A stretch of 64,000 nucleotides of DNA, from contig NC_082594.1 in NCBI RefSeq assembly GCF_030936135.1, forward strand, positions 22,921,553 to 22,985,552, in the 5' to 3' direction. Numbering within the stretch: the first letter of the stretch is position 1; each line of letters starts with the position of its first letter. The position numbers and the translations under genes were made by a program. Below are positions 1 through 13,900 of the stretch, in pieces. Origin of the DNA: Gavia stellata (taxonomy: Eukaryota > Chordata > Aves > Gaviiformes > Gaviidae). The notes under the pieces were generated by a model, which searched no databases, had not been told where the DNA came from, and saw only the letters and a program-made list of their open reading frames with translations.

Positions 1-3000
1 TCTGCAGTCATTTCAGCAGACATTGCATGAGTAAAGAATGTTATACATCAACCACACACTAAAAGACAGCGCAGTAATGGTATTTTACTTCATCACCAAT
101 GGCTTGAGCTGTTGTTCCTGGCTTATACTGGTCAGGGGACACATCCCCATCTCCTTGATCGCAGTCAGGAGCAAAGCTGTTACATTAGTGATTCATGCCC
201 TCAGCTAACTCCACAGTCATGTCCAGGTCCAGGAGTATTAATACAGACTGGTTTTAACTGGCCAAGGGTATCTCAGAGGCCTCCTCTCACCATGATCCAC
301 TGAGAGATGAGGATGTGGTGTTTGTTACAGCCCTGGATGCAGGCAGTTCTCAGGTAAGGGCTGTGGTCTGTGATGCTGTGTTAAGAGTCTGGCTGAGCTC
401 AAGAGTATGAGTGCTGAGAGCAGAATAATAAAGGCTTTTTTCTGCGCTGATACCAATGCCAGGAAGAAAGCATGGCAACTTTGTCCCTATTAAATGGAGT
501 GGCTGAGCTAGGTAGGTCGGATGGAGCTGGAACTGGAATCCAGAGCCATTTCTCACTGGACACTCATGGTTCAAAGCAACTGGGCTCAATAGAGAGCAAT
601 AATTTTTGCTATCTGATGAAAGCTGAGTAACTTCAATCCAGTTCCCTTTGGGCAAGTGTCTAGCACAGCAGCTAACATCTGCAGGTGATCCAGCTGGCTC
701 TCAACACAGGTCGATTACTTGTAGAGGCTTGCAGCTTGTAGCTTAAACTTACCTGGGACCCCCTCAGGGCTGGAGCATTTTAGCAAGGACTTACTCTGGT
801 TCACATATCTAAATCTGTCAACGAAGGATGTTTCAGAAGCAGCACAGTGAGATTGCATAAAGGTCATGTGGCATCTCTTGCTCTACCGAAAGGTTATCTT
901 GGCTGGAAAGATCTGACTTGGTGCATTTCCAATTAATATACTTCTGTGCAACAGATATAACATTCCACTAGATGTAGTCTTATTTTCAACACATGTTGGT
1001 GCTTTTTCAAGGAAGTTTGAGTTTGACATTAAGAGAGATCGTTGTCTGTCTTTATTATCACTGCCTTCTGACTATGCAGGCCTGTGAAGTTGACAGAGCA
1101 CCAGAGAGACTTTATAACCAAATGACCATGCCAGGGAAACAGATGCAGTCATCATTTAAGGCTGTATCAACTGAATCAAGCAATCTATGAAAGAGGCACA
1201 AAACCTGCTTACCATGTTATCGCTTCTTATCAGACTGGGATTTGCTTTGATGCAACAACTCAGTTCATCACAATAGTTGATGGTGAAGAAAGCTGGGGGA
1301 ACGTGGGGACAGTCACATTAGCCTAGAAAGGCGTTAAAATGAACAAATGAATCCAGAGGAGAATGAAGAACTAAGGAAGTGCAACGTGGAACATAAACTG
1401 TTTGCATAGTTTTCAGGAGAATTATATTTACTCAGTAATCTTGGTTATCTAATGCACATGGGCAAGGCATGTCTCTTATTATGTGTCTGAACAGCAGCTG
1501 GCAAAATGACACATAAATATCATTGACGATAATATTATATTAAAAACCACAAGCATAAAAGCAATGGAAGAAGAGGTCTTTGTGCAAGGAATCCTTCACA
1601 ATAGCAACCAGCAAAGTTTTAAGCTTGTTGTCCACAAGGATGTAGACAGCGTTCAAAATAATATATGGAAACTGTACAACATTGGTGTTAACTTACAGCA
1701 TAACTGCAAAAAAACTTAAATGTGTACCACAAGCTTTCAATTTAAAAAGGAATAAGACCCACCTCTATAATGGAAAGGAAATTAATCTTTTTCACTCATT
1801 TTTGAAAAAGATTTCTTCATTTCTAATAAAGGGAAGTTTGGTAGTTCTGCATTGTGAATGTTAACACAAAATAATTTAAGCCCAGTAAAGTACTTTGATG
1901 ACTACAGAAATGCCAGCTAATTTTTATCACATAAATGTAAAGACAGAACACATCAGAAATATTACTATTTTTAATTATTTTCTTGGTTTTGTACAAGTAA
2001 TGTCATTTAAAGACAATGGCTATCAAAGGATGTTTCAGAAACATCACACGGGCAATACGCAAGCTCATCTGTTGATATGTAGCCGTGAACAAGTGTGGCT
2101 ACATTTTTATTATGTAGCTTTCTGAAAGTGGGAAAAGCTTTCCTGGGTTTTCAGTAGGTGAAGAATTGTAGTTGCTATGCATAGATTTGTCCAATCTGAC
2201 TTGGCAGAGTTTTCAAGCTTCTAAAGTCATCCTTGCCTAAAACCTTATGGTTGGTACCAAAATGAGGCAAAGACACAACTGAGGGGTTTGAGTCTTTAGG
2301 ACTAACTAAGGTTAAAAATCAAGAAAGTTAACATTTATCACCCCCATCCTTCCAAAATTTGACATATCCACATAACAAACTGCATCATTCTCAGACCTAC
2401 TGCTTTAAAGAGAAAAACACCAATCTGAATGCAAGAAGAGGTGTAAAAGCCCTTCTAAATACAGGACTGTGTCTATTTGTTTTCCTGTGTAACAGAAGAA
2501 ATAAAGTCGTGCTTGGGTGATCCTCTGAAAACAGTCTAGGAAGATGCTTCGTAAGAGAGATGATGGAACGCGAGGCTATTTGTGTATGGCTGCTACCAAG
2601 CAGATATAGATACGCTGTTTATGGCTGGAATGAGTCTGCTTTCTCTCTTTTATACAAGAGCTTAAAAGAAGTAGGCGCTGGATATTGCCATCTGGATGGT
2701 GAATGAGATGGTGGCAGCCTGTAGTGATTGATCGGTGCTGAGAGGCAGTGAAAAAACAGACCAGTACTCCCATATTAATGGCATTGATTTCCCTCCAGGG
2801 AGATCCATTAGACACCCTGGAATCAAACACAGAACCTTTCTGTACCATTTAAAAATCCAGCTCAGATGATATGCTAGGCATTTAGCAGTGTCTATGTACC
2901 TATTCCCAGGCACGTGGCAAGCTGTCCATCCACGGGAGCTGTAGGGAAAGCCCTCTCTCCCGTCCTGTGTCCCCTGCAGAGCAGAGGAGGGTGACATATG

Positions 3001-6000
3001 GTGTCATCTGGTGACACAAGCAGACCTGCTTCACCCAGGCCATGAGCTGCAAGCAGGGCTGAGCAGGTCATGTTGCAGGGGTCAGCATGACTTCCCTCCC
3101 TGCTTGCATGTCTGGGTTTCCTTCAAGAGCAAGTTGGAGTGTGCTGAGAACCCACCTTTGGTCCTGACAGTCGGGACATCCCCTGTGTAAAACCATCCCC
3201 ACAACATGGGAAAGGGGGTTTTGACACACGGTGGGTGGCAGTTGAAGCCTGCCCCAAATCACGAGGAGGTCATACACTGGGATTTTCACAGGAGACACCC
3301 TCAGCTTCAGGTCAAGGAATAATCCCCAAACTCACAGGGAAGGATCTTGGATGACTGGAGTTATGGTTCCACATATCCGTGCCTTAGCCACCATGAAAAG
3401 TTCCACAGCTGATGGCTTTTCCCTGGTGTAGGTCATAGATGACAACCAGAGGCAATGCAGAGACATGACTACGCTGCACAGGAGGTGCTGGAGAGAACAA
3501 CACTCCTCTCCCAGACTGAGGACTGCTACACTCTCATTTGCACACTGTATAACGACACACACAGATCACAGAGTTAACTGGAGCTGAAAAGATATAAAAG
3601 ATTCCTTTTTCCTCATCATGCCTTTGCTTGTGATTTAAAACACTTCAAATATCTCTTTACTCTTCTCATATTTTTCTTATTCTAGGTTTTCTCACCTGTA
3701 CTTGAGCCCTGGAAGTGATGTGCTCAGGTTTTTCAAATTTTTACTAGCTAGTAAGTGTCAGCCCATGGATTTACGCTTAATTTGAAATTAGGCTCTTACT
3801 TCTAGATACTGCAAAAATGGGACCTCCTGACATGGTCTGAGTGTCTTTCACAGAACATGAAACAGCTTCTCCTGGAAGTGAAGGCATGTGGCAGCCCAAG
3901 GAGCTGGGGCCATGGTGAGCTTTGTCTCTGAAATGCGATGGCTTTTTTCCCTGTTTGCTGTGTCAGATGTTTGATCCATTGAGGTATCATAAAAAAGATA
4001 AGTCACCTGCCCAAGGCACGTTAGGGTCTGAAAAGTAACATGTCTTTCATGCAATTAATTTGCTCTCAGACAACTAATAAACATTGGTAAATATTGGCTC
4101 AAAGAGAGCAATAAACTAAACATCATGAATGAAACTTTAAATTTTCAACTACTGTAAGACTGCAGGAAGATCACAGTCTAAACCGTTCACCAGCTAACGT
4201 GCCACAGACAATTTGGGAAGTGCCATATGATTCAGTGTGGAATGTATTGATCCTTCCTTTTTTCTTCCTATCAAATGCATTGTTGTAGCAACTCCAAAAG
4301 CAGCTTATCGTGTATCATGCAAAGAAGAAAATAAGCAAGGCCTGCCCGATTCACAGCTCCTTTTCACTGCAGTATTGCTTTCGCTGAGTAACACCAGCAT
4401 CGCTCTGGGGTAATGTAGTGAGTGAATCAAACCCACAGGGATAATACAGATACACTTCATTTGAAGACTGCAGTGGTAAGTTACGTGAGCTCTGCTCTTC
4501 CATGCATGCTGCGTCTCCTGATTGAACAGAATACAGCCAACAGCTTTGTGGTTTGCTCTGTCCCTTCTGCACAACACCCCTCCTGGCTGCAAGCAGAGGC
4601 TCTACCACTGCAGGAATCTGGGTCCCATCCCGCAGTCCTGGAAGTTAGTTCCCAAAAGTTTCCTGGGTTGCAGCAATACAGAGTGAAGCCTTTATATTGC
4701 AAGGCAATTGCACTCATGGGCCTGGAGGTTAAAGACCTTTACTGTACCCCATCTTCTCCCACTGACTTTCTCTGTGCTGGGATATAGCACGGCACCTCTG
4801 GTGTCTCACAGTGTCCAGCCCTCAATTTGTTTTCGTTATTAGCCCCAAACCTTGCAGAGCCATTCAGGTCAAAAGGCCAGCAGTGTTTCAGACTGGAATG
4901 GGACACTTGGAGTACATTGATTTGCCCAGTAAGGCAGGATAAAATGGAGACTTGTTGAAGCTGGTCAATGTGGCAGCTGCCTTCTCCTCACAATACATGG
5001 TAGATGCAGTTAAGCTTCTGTTTAAGAGTAAGAGAGCTGAAAAACAGGACCGAAGTCTGAAAACACATAAATTGAGAACCTGCTCAGGAACAAAGCTGTG
5101 TAAACAGAGGATTTTTATTAGCTCTGATTGCAAATACAAGGAAGAAATTGTTATTTTGATGGAGGTATGTGTACAGATACAACCAGAAACACCAAATAAG
5201 CAGAGAGAAATCCCAGAACTACTAGAAAAGCATGAACTGGGGAGAAAAGTGTAAACTGCAGGCTGAAGAAAGTGCCTGGTATAGGGAACACCAACACAGG
5301 TCCCGTTCCCTCAGGCACCCCAGTGCCTGTGTTGGTCATTGGTTTTCTTTTTTTTTTCTTCCTTTGTTTTTTAAATTAGTCAAGAGAATTGTATTGCAGA
5401 ATTGCCTGACTCTTCCCTGTCCTCATGACTGCATGAGCATCAGCTGCTCAGGCCAGAAGGGGCAGCCTGTTTCAGGCTGCTTTTGACGTGCTCACCTGAG
5501 AAGTTATGGACAAGCAAAACCCTTTGAGTGATGTATGCTCAGGGACATCACTTTATCAGGGACCATAAAGCTTTGGAGCTGGTGTACTTTGGTTTGGTAT
5601 GTTGATCAAATACCCAGTCATTTATATCCCCATTCATACTGATCTGGATGGGTCCTCCTATCAGCCAGAGCATCACCCTCACCGCTCCCCACTCCCCTCA
5701 GTAACAGTGCTCCTGTACTTTTCATTATCAGGGCTCCAAAAATACTCAGAAGCTGGAGGTTGCTGTGGGGTACATGAAGTCACCTTGGCCCCACCAAGCC
5801 ACTTTTTAAGCTGCTCTGGCCTTTCCTTGGGAGAAGTCACAACCTCCTTTCACAGACTTTCCCACCCAGGGCAACACCTTAGAAAACAGGTTTCCTCTGA
5901 TACAGACCACTACAGAAAACACAGCCATTACTGTACATAAAAAGAGACATACATAAACCGCATAGAACTAGGATGAAGGAAAGACTCCTATACATCCAAC

Positions 6001-6734
6001 TTCTTTAGATGAATTCAATTCTTTTCAGAAGAGAAAGTCAGTTGGATGAGCTTGCCCAGAGCAGCCATCAAGAAAACAGCCCTTGAGTCGCTCCAGCGGA
6101 CCTCGTCATGGTCAGCAGCTTCGCCGTCAGCCCTGCCAGCCGACCTGCGGCAGCTGCGCACCGCTTGAGTGCCTGTGCTGATTAAGACCTGGAGAGTAAA
6201 TAGTTGTCCACAGCTGCTGGAAATGGAGTCCTCACTTAATGATGCTTGAAGTCACCATCACCTAGAGTGGCCAAAACATGAGGTTTTGTACTTAGTGTTG
6301 CAAATTAACAGGTTTATACTGTTCTGGCAGGTTCAGCTGTTTGCAAGGGGATCGAGGCCATTGCCCGTGACCTGTGGGATGCACTGTGGGTCCTTCCCCC
6401 TCCCATGCTCAGCACAGCACAGCCGGAGTTATGATCCCACACACCTTGGGGAAGGGCAGGCAAAGGAGTCATGCCAGGAATTGGGCGCTGCTATGCTAAG
6501 CACAGCAATGCCTGAAGGTTAAACGTTCCCCTTCCTTTGCAGAAGAAAGTCACGCACCACCATCTCACCCCTCTGGTTGAATTTAGGCCACTCTGCAGAA
6601 AAAAAGTGACATTTCAGGAGGCTACACAGGGTGCCTGGGTAGGAGCCTGACATTGTAGCCCAAGGGTGAAGTCATTTTCCTGAGAGAAGTGGAGGGTTTC
6701 TGGTATGACTTGTGTGGATCCATAATCCTCTGAA
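1..6734. other. Intergenic region, nothing recognised
   Basis: No conserved protein, RNA gene or clear interspersed repeat was recognised on either strand. Open frames are short (121 aa or less) and have no family resemblance. An inverted repeat near 5.3 kb is listed separately. Human synteny would place RASL11A in this direction, but I saw none of its GTPase motifs. Confidence 0.5.
5290..5336. repeat. Nested short inverted repeats
   Basis: ACCAACACAGG (5290-5300) and CCTGTGTTGGT (5326-5336) form a perfect 11-bp stem. A second stem, AGGCAC/GTGCCT, lies in the intervening and overlapping bases (5313-5328). The two structures partly exclude each other. Confidence 0.75.
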
Positions 6735-6998
6735 CATGACAAGAGGAAATGGCCTCAAGTTGCACCAGGGGAGGTTTAGGCTGGATATTAGGAAAAATTT
6801 CTTTACTGAGAGAGTGGTGAAGCATTGAACAGGCTGCCCAGGGAAGTGGTGGAGTCACCATCACTGGAGGTGTTCAAGGAAAGTCTGGACGAGGCATTGT
6901 GGGACATGGTTTAGTGGGCATGGTGGTGTTGGGTTGATGGTTGGACTTGATGATCTTACAGGTCTTTTCCAACCCTAGTGATTCTGTGATTCTGTGAT
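6735..6998 (+). mobile_element. CR1 LINE, 3' end fragment
   Basis: A 5'-truncated CR1 starting at the conserved ACAAGAGGAAATGGCCTCAA segment, with the GGTTTAGGCTGGATATTAGG and GGTTGGACTTGATGATCTTA blocks. It ends in the direct repeat GATTCTGTGATTCTGTGAT that marks the 3' terminus of avian CR1. It encodes nothing. The right-arm CR1 at 25.4-25.8 kb is closely similar. Confidence 0.92.
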
Positions 6999-7267
6999 GG
7001 TCTGCAGAACCAGGGAACAAGGAACAGGGACTGGGCCTGCAAGTAGGTATTTTAATATAACCGTTGTGTACCCTATCCACGGTTAAAAAATGGAGAGGAT
7101 ACACCAGGTCCCCAAGAAGGGGTCATTTTTTCTGAGAAGCCCTTGCAAAGCTGGAGGCAGCCCTGATAGAGGTCTTGACAAACACTGAGGAGACTCCTGC
7201 TTTACTTTCAGACACTCACACTTGTGCAAAACCCTGGGACTGAAGCTGAAACTAAGGCTAAGAGGCT

Positions 7268-7335
7268 CTGGGCTGTACTGCACAGGTCAGGCTGGATGGT
7301 CTGCATCATTGGTCTGGCCTTCAAACCCTGTGTGT
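7268..7335 (+). mobile_element. Probable ancient CR1 3' tail
   Basis: The stretch CAGGTCAGGCTGGATGGTCT followed by CTGGCCTTCAAACCCTGTG resembles the 3' end of the old CR1 families shared by crocodilians, turtles and birds (GTCAG-CTAGATGATC ... CTGGCCTTAAA). It is short and diverged, so the call rests on pattern similarity. Confidence 0.45.
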
Positions 7336-7860
7336 CTGAGGAGAAAGGTGGAATTAGGGTTTGTCCAATTCATTGCACAAAAGCAATGATGACAATAATT
7401 GTAATAATACCCCAGTTTGCGCTTAGTGAGCAATGCTCAGTGCCACTCAGCTTGCTCATTACGAGAACCCACCTCAGGAGCCAGTTAATGCCGAACTGAC
7501 CCTCAGCTGGCTTACGTGACGGCAGAGAGACTGCAAATGGCCTCGTGCCCCGGGTTTCTTCATGACATCTTTCCTTGTATCCGCCGGATCAATTTTATCT
7601 GAACTGTTTGCTGCCCCTGAGCAGTGGTGAGGAGGCAGGAATGCTAAAGATAACTCTGTAAACAGAGAAGGCATGGAGGGGTCAGAGCCCAGGGGAAGGA
7701 TCAATATGTTGGCTTAGCCAAGGAGATGAACAAATTGTATCTGAGGGTCACATAGACATCCTCAAGAGAAAAAGCAAGGTGTTTTCTGTCTTTAAGAGAA
7801 ACCACAGATTATTTTCTTGCCTGTATGAGACAAAGGTCCAGATTCCTGGGAAAATCAGGA

Positions 7861-7947
7861 AATAATAATAGTAATAATATTAATAGCAGTACTCCTACCA
7901 CAACTAGTGATAATGGTAATAATAATAATAATGGTAATAATAGTAAT
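7861..7947 (+). repeat. Imperfect (AAT)n microsatellite
   Basis: An array of AAT/TAA units interrupted by AGT, GGT and a short unique insert. In one frame it translates into an Asn/Ser-rich run, an artefact of the repeat. Confidence 0.92.
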
Positions 7948-10900
7948 CCAGACTGTGCACCTACAGAAGAGGCGAGTGGGATGAGGACTCAGGCTGCCTG
8001 TTGCCTTTGGAGGTGAAATGTAGCGTGCATATGGGGACCTGTGCAGCGGGGATGGCCCCTACAGCCTGCAAAGGGCTTGCACAGGCATAAATGCTGACTT
8101 TCTGCAGTACCCAAATTCCTCATTCCTTCCTCTGTTACCTTCTCATCAGAGGCATCGTCGGTGAGAAAACAGGCTCCCCCTTCAGCTCTTTCTGGCTTTT
8201 CTTCCTCCTCCTTCCAGGCACCCCTTTGCCCTGTTCCCCAGCGCCTGTAGCCTCCTCCCCTTTATTTCCTTGGCTGCCTTTCCTTCCCCTCACAGCTCCT
8301 GGCTCCCTGCCCTGGCTGGGTCCAGGGTCCTCCCCCAACAGCCACTAAAACCATCCGTGATTAAATGGTCAATGCCAATAGCATTTGAGGTGGAAGAGGC
8401 TGCGGTGGCCAGGGAAGGTAGCCCTGATGCCACCCAGTTTGGGCTGCAGGTTGTCCCTGCAGGAGGAGAAGGGGGCAGAAAGAAGAGCAGAGCAGCAGGG
8501 TTGGAGGGTCCTGGTCTCATCAATTAACTTCTGGGACTGGGAAACAAAACATCCACCGCTTGGAAGAGCAAGACGTGAATTTCAGGTTCCCCTCTCAGCT
8601 AGCCGGACACTAAGCAGCTCTCCTCTCCAGTGCTCAGAAACGTCAGGTCTACCTGGGCTACTCTTCATCGCAGGGGTCTCTGCCTTGTGCAGGGTCTGCT
8701 CCCCAGGGTGGTGTCCTCAGCCCAACGGCGCTTCCCAAACGTTGTTGCAAGCTTCCCTAGAGCTTTTTCTTCATAGCCTCTCCCATTCCTGCAGCCAGCC
8801 CCTGCGTTCCCCAGGGTCTCCCCTCCTGCCCAGCGCTGCCACCCCGCCCTGATGGCAAGGGGAGCATGAGCGCACAGGGACACTGACAACGGCCGCCTCC
8901 CAGCTCGTTTAGCCACCACCAATCCATACTGAAATCATCATGTTAATGCCAAGAGGGTCTGGGGTTTGCATTTTGTATTTAAGAACTTGATGAAATAACA
9001 AGTCAACAAGTGGCTGATGCCCTCCCCATCTGGCTGGGCATGGACTCTCAGCTATGAAGCCATCACCACTGTCCTTGCTCCCAGATTTCCAGCTGCTTCT
9101 TCATTTTCTGCCCCCCCAGCCCTGCCACCCCATGCGACAAGAAGTGAGATTTTCTGTCAGGGGTTTCTCCTGCCTGTCCATCAGGTCCTCCCTCGCCTGC
9201 CCTGTTTGATTAATTGGCGAAGCACCAGCGCACGCAGCAGCAGACACCCCATCTACTGACGCAAGCACTTTGTTTTTCCATCCTCAGCACTGTAGCTGAT
9301 TAAATAGTCGTGGGTATAAAACCGGGTTAAGGCTCCTTTCAGATAACAAGACACTGTTTTCCCTTCCAAAATTAAACCCCGTGGGAGGGGGTCCACTAAC
9401 ACAGCTCTGGCAGGTTCACAGCAGTGGGTGGTGGGAGGAGGGACCGTCTTGCTCTCAAGGTGCTGGAGAAGTAATCGGAAAGGCTGTGTCCACCAGCTCT
9501 CCAGCGCTGGCTTGGAGGGTCATCCTGGGCATGTGGCACTGCTTCTCCAGGCTCTGGTTCCCGAAAAGGGGAAGGTTTTTCCCCAAACACACATCTTGCC
9601 TGGTTGAACTGGAAGCTCCCTGGTTTGGGTACTGCCTGCCCCCAGCTCCCAGCTGGCTGGAGAGGCTCAGCACTGCATCGCACCATCCTGCGCGCAGGGC
9701 TGTGGGTGTAGGCTGGTGCACATGTTGGTGTCTACACTTCAGTGAGCATCTGGTCAGGAACACCTCTCCTCCTGCACCCCCTTCCCTCGCCCCATCTCCC
9801 CCAAACGCGGGAGGAGGGAACAGGCAGAGGGGACCTCAGCCCTGGGCAACGTCTCTGCATCGTGGCTCACAGCGTGGCAAGGTTATGTGCCCTGACTAGA
9901 GGATGAAATGCTACCGTGGGGACTGTCAGAAGCCATGTAGTAACTGCTTGGCTAATCCTTAGCTCCCAGCTTGGAGGGTGCTTTGGGACTCCCCAAGTAA
10001 GAAAAGCGTGCCGCAGCGGCAGAGCTGGGATCCGTGCATTGTCCTCACGCAGCCGGAGAGTGAAAGACTTCGTTCTGGGAGGAGGTGCCTTCACACATTT
10101 GACATTGCCTCCTCAGGGGAGAATGATGAAACACAGGGATATTTTAGATTAGACGCTTGTTTCATATGTTAAAACTTGGGGGTCTTCCTCTGTTGGAAAA
10201 GGATCACATGCAGGGGACTGAAAACAGTCCTACTGCTTTTAAAGTCATCTGGAGGCGAGTAAATCTCTACTTCAGGAAGGATTTGTGGTTCCCTGTGCAG
10301 AAACCAAGAGAACATGGATGCAAAGAGCCATTAAGAAAAAACAGCCCTCGGTAAACACAAGTGAGAAGCGGGGCTGTTTGCTTCCATGACAGCAGCGGCT
10401 GCGCCTCTGGGAGAGCATCCAGGTGATTCCAGCCCTGGGAAAATGGGGACGTTTTAAGCTTCTGTGTAAAAGTAGCGTCTATCTTTGCTTCCCTTTTAAC
10501 AAGATTAGTCTTGCTTTTCTCCCCCTCTTTCTTTCGCTGTCTGCCGGCCACCTCCGTGCTCTCCCACTAATGTGATTAGCGGTGCATGGGGACCATACTG
10601 GCAGCAACTGTCACAAAGATCTCTGCTTACTTGAGTGCACCTCTTTCCTCAATGAAACATCTTGTGTTTATGGTCACAGGGGGTATTGTTAACTCCTGGA
10701 TTCGAATAGAAAGGGATATTTACGACCCTCCCATAAAAGTTGATTCAGGGAGACATTTAGGAAAGAAAGGGACAGAAGACAGATGTGTTTCCTACCACAG
10801 ATGCTGAGGAGGTTCAATTGTTCTGCATATGTAATGACTTTTTATGGTTCCTTACAAATGCTCTCCACATTGCTAGAAAGGTGCCAAAGTCAAATACGCA

Positions 10901-13900
10901 TAGTCGCTTACAGAAGACAATTTAGTGACCATACAGGACACTACAACTTTATATCTTGTTAAATATGTCAGAGATGGACATCGCTCCATGTACAACATGA
11001 AGGGGAATCTCTGCCTGCACCAAGTCATGGCTGCCTTGCTGCCTTCCCCACTGCAGCTCTGCTTTCATTTAATGTTTCCTGAGTCTTTCAGAGCATGTTT
11101 ACTGTCATGCCCATATGGTTAACACTTAAAGCACCTATGGATTTTTTTCCAAGCGAGGCACATTATCAGCAGCTAAATTGCCTGCAGTCTTCCCAAAATA
11201 GCAGAAAAAGAAGTTTAAGTCTTCTTAACTGTGCAAACAAATAAGTACTTGTAGGTGACAGGACCGGAAAGGTTGCTGGATTATAGGTCTGAAGAGAACA
11301 GATGACCAGAGACTAAAGCATAATTACAGGCAAGAGAAGAGACGGAAGATGGCAAATTGCTATGTTATCCTAACAGCAGCCACAGGATGCTTAGTTACTT
11401 GCTGCTTATGCCCAGGGCTGGCTGGTTTTACTCTCTGATGTGAGCTCCCACCGTGTGACAAGAGGTTTAAGGTGAGTGTACAGGAGGAAATATGTATCTC
11501 AGGTGGTGAAATGAGCTTGTGACTATTTACAGCAGTGGAAGATCTGTCCGAAGCCGCCAACTGTGGTCCATCCATGCTCCTGTGACACAAGCAAAGCCAC
11601 TTCCCAAGAGTTCTTATGCCAAAAACGTTGTGCAAAAAGCGGCTCTGCACTGAGACACCTGGAGAGAAATGCAGCTTCTCCCAGCTGCACCCACCGTCAT
11701 CCCACTGTCATCCAAGGGATCAAAACTAACATTGACTGAGGACAAAGACCTCCTGTCTTGACACACACAGAAGAAAGGGAAAAGATGAGCAGTATGAGAT
11801 CATCAAGGAGCTTGTGCACCTCCCTTTGTGCTCAAACACAAGTATTTTGAGCTGGCCTGGGATTTTGCAGTGTAACAGAGCTAAGGAGGGTTTCATCGGG
11901 ACTGGCTCACCTTTTACCAAGTTATCTGTGAACTTAAAACTCGGGCAGGACACGCTCAAGTTGGGAGTGGATGGATAATTTTCAAATGTCCAGACTGAGT
12001 CAAGCTTGTTATACTAAAGAGCTGAACTGCCATTACTTAGGCAATGCCATCAGGGTGGCTGTAGCTGCCAGGCTGTCTTCCTACAGTGTGTAATTCTGCA
12101 TGGGAACAGCACAAAAAGTGTTGTGACCGGGTTCCCTGCGTGGACAAGTGATTTCTAATGATTTTGTATGAATGGATGCATCTTTGTCTAACCACCGGGG
12201 ATACCAGCGTCACTCCGGCATTCTCATGTCATGAGTGGCCATTCATTACCCTATCAACTCCTGTCCACAAAGAAAATAAAATGTTCCCAGATGGGGAAGT
12301 TTTCTTTCTTTGGTAAATAATTAATAATGAAACTACAAGCTGCTGCTTGTCTCGTACGCTCATACAACAAATGGTACTTTCTTTGCCTGCGAATGAGCAA
12401 GGTAAAAACCTCATGGGATAGACAGCATGTCTGCAAAAGCCAAACCTCACTTGCTAGAAAAATCTGGGCTAAAATGACTGGGGAACAGTCAAGTTTAGTA
12501 AAGGCTGGAGTCAAAAAAATGTTACAACTCACAGAAATCCCTGCTAGGGGGAAGCCGAGCTCAGCCACAGCAATCTCCTCTCTCAGGAGAGCTCAGGTGT
12601 GCTCTGTCCAGATTTCAGCTGGCCTGGGATTTACCTAACCATCCCAAATAATGAGAGCAAGAGCAGAGGCTTGCAGCCTATGTGCCACGTCAAGCTGAAG
12701 TGACATATCAGTGAAGCCTGGAAGGAAGAAGGGGAAGGCCCATTGCAATGAGCATCAGACCCCATCCTGCCAGTGACACAGCGCTTCCGCTAATGTAGGC
12801 TTTGTTAATGTTCAACCGCCTTGGGAGAAAATAAGCTCTGATGCATGTTTCTGGTTTCCGAGGTTCTTGCATTATTCCCAGGACTGTAGGGTCTTACCTT
12901 GTCCTCCAAAATGCTGCATTCTCATTACCAATCGCTCTCACTGCATGCTTTGCAAGCCAGATCCTGCCCTTAGGTCCTGTACCAATCTCACTGACTTTTT
13001 AGGAACAAGTCCCTTTCTTTGAGAATGTATTTCTATATTTCCTTTCTTTTGATGTGAGCAGGAGTGTTACATTATAAAGTACCTGCTGATAAGGAAAAAC
13101 CTCTGGCTACAAGCCCAGGAAACCTGACATTAGTGATAGCAGTGACAGCAGCTTTTCATGCATCTGCAGATAGTGACTTCTGCAATGGCTCCAAGGAGAG
13201 GACCACAAAAGGCAGTGCTGCACAGAGATGATCAAGCTGGTCCTGAAAGCATTAGCTCAAGCACTGGAAGCCTTAAGACCGTGATGTTTCTCGGTGTTTG
13301 TCCATAGTCCCAGCCCTGCACTGATGGAGCCGTTCCCACCACCCACTCAAAGTCACTGGTGCCCTGCCTAGGCAATGGGGATGTGCCTCAGTGGTGCTGG
13401 CTGTAAAAGCAAGCCAGCAGTTGTTACCTCGCCCAGATTATCCTCGTTTTAATTCATATAGGTTTTCAAATCCCAGCTCTCTGCTGCCCCAGTCATTTGC
13501 TTCGCCACATCTGAGCCCACGACACTGCCCTGTGTGTCGGGGCGGGGGGAGCACAGCCCTGCCATAAAGGGACACTGCTGCGAGCGGTGAGGAAATGAAG
13601 CCAGGAATGCTGCGAGTTCTTGGCCATAAAAAACATGCTGCAGGCTGTGTCTTGCTGGGCAATGTTAGTTCCCAAAGTTGTTTTCCCTAGTTGTTGTCAT
13701 AAAACTTCAGTGAAACCACCTACAAGCTTCAGAAGTTGTGTGGGGGAGGGGGTATACGTTGAGAGTCCATTGTTGGAGCCTATAGAGCTGCTTCTGCTTA
13801 AACTGGCTTGTACTGGTACGGCTTTGCTGGGTTCAGTGGGACAGTCAGCGAGTGAGATCCCAAGAAACAATTAACCATCATTTGAAAAACCTGAAAACAG

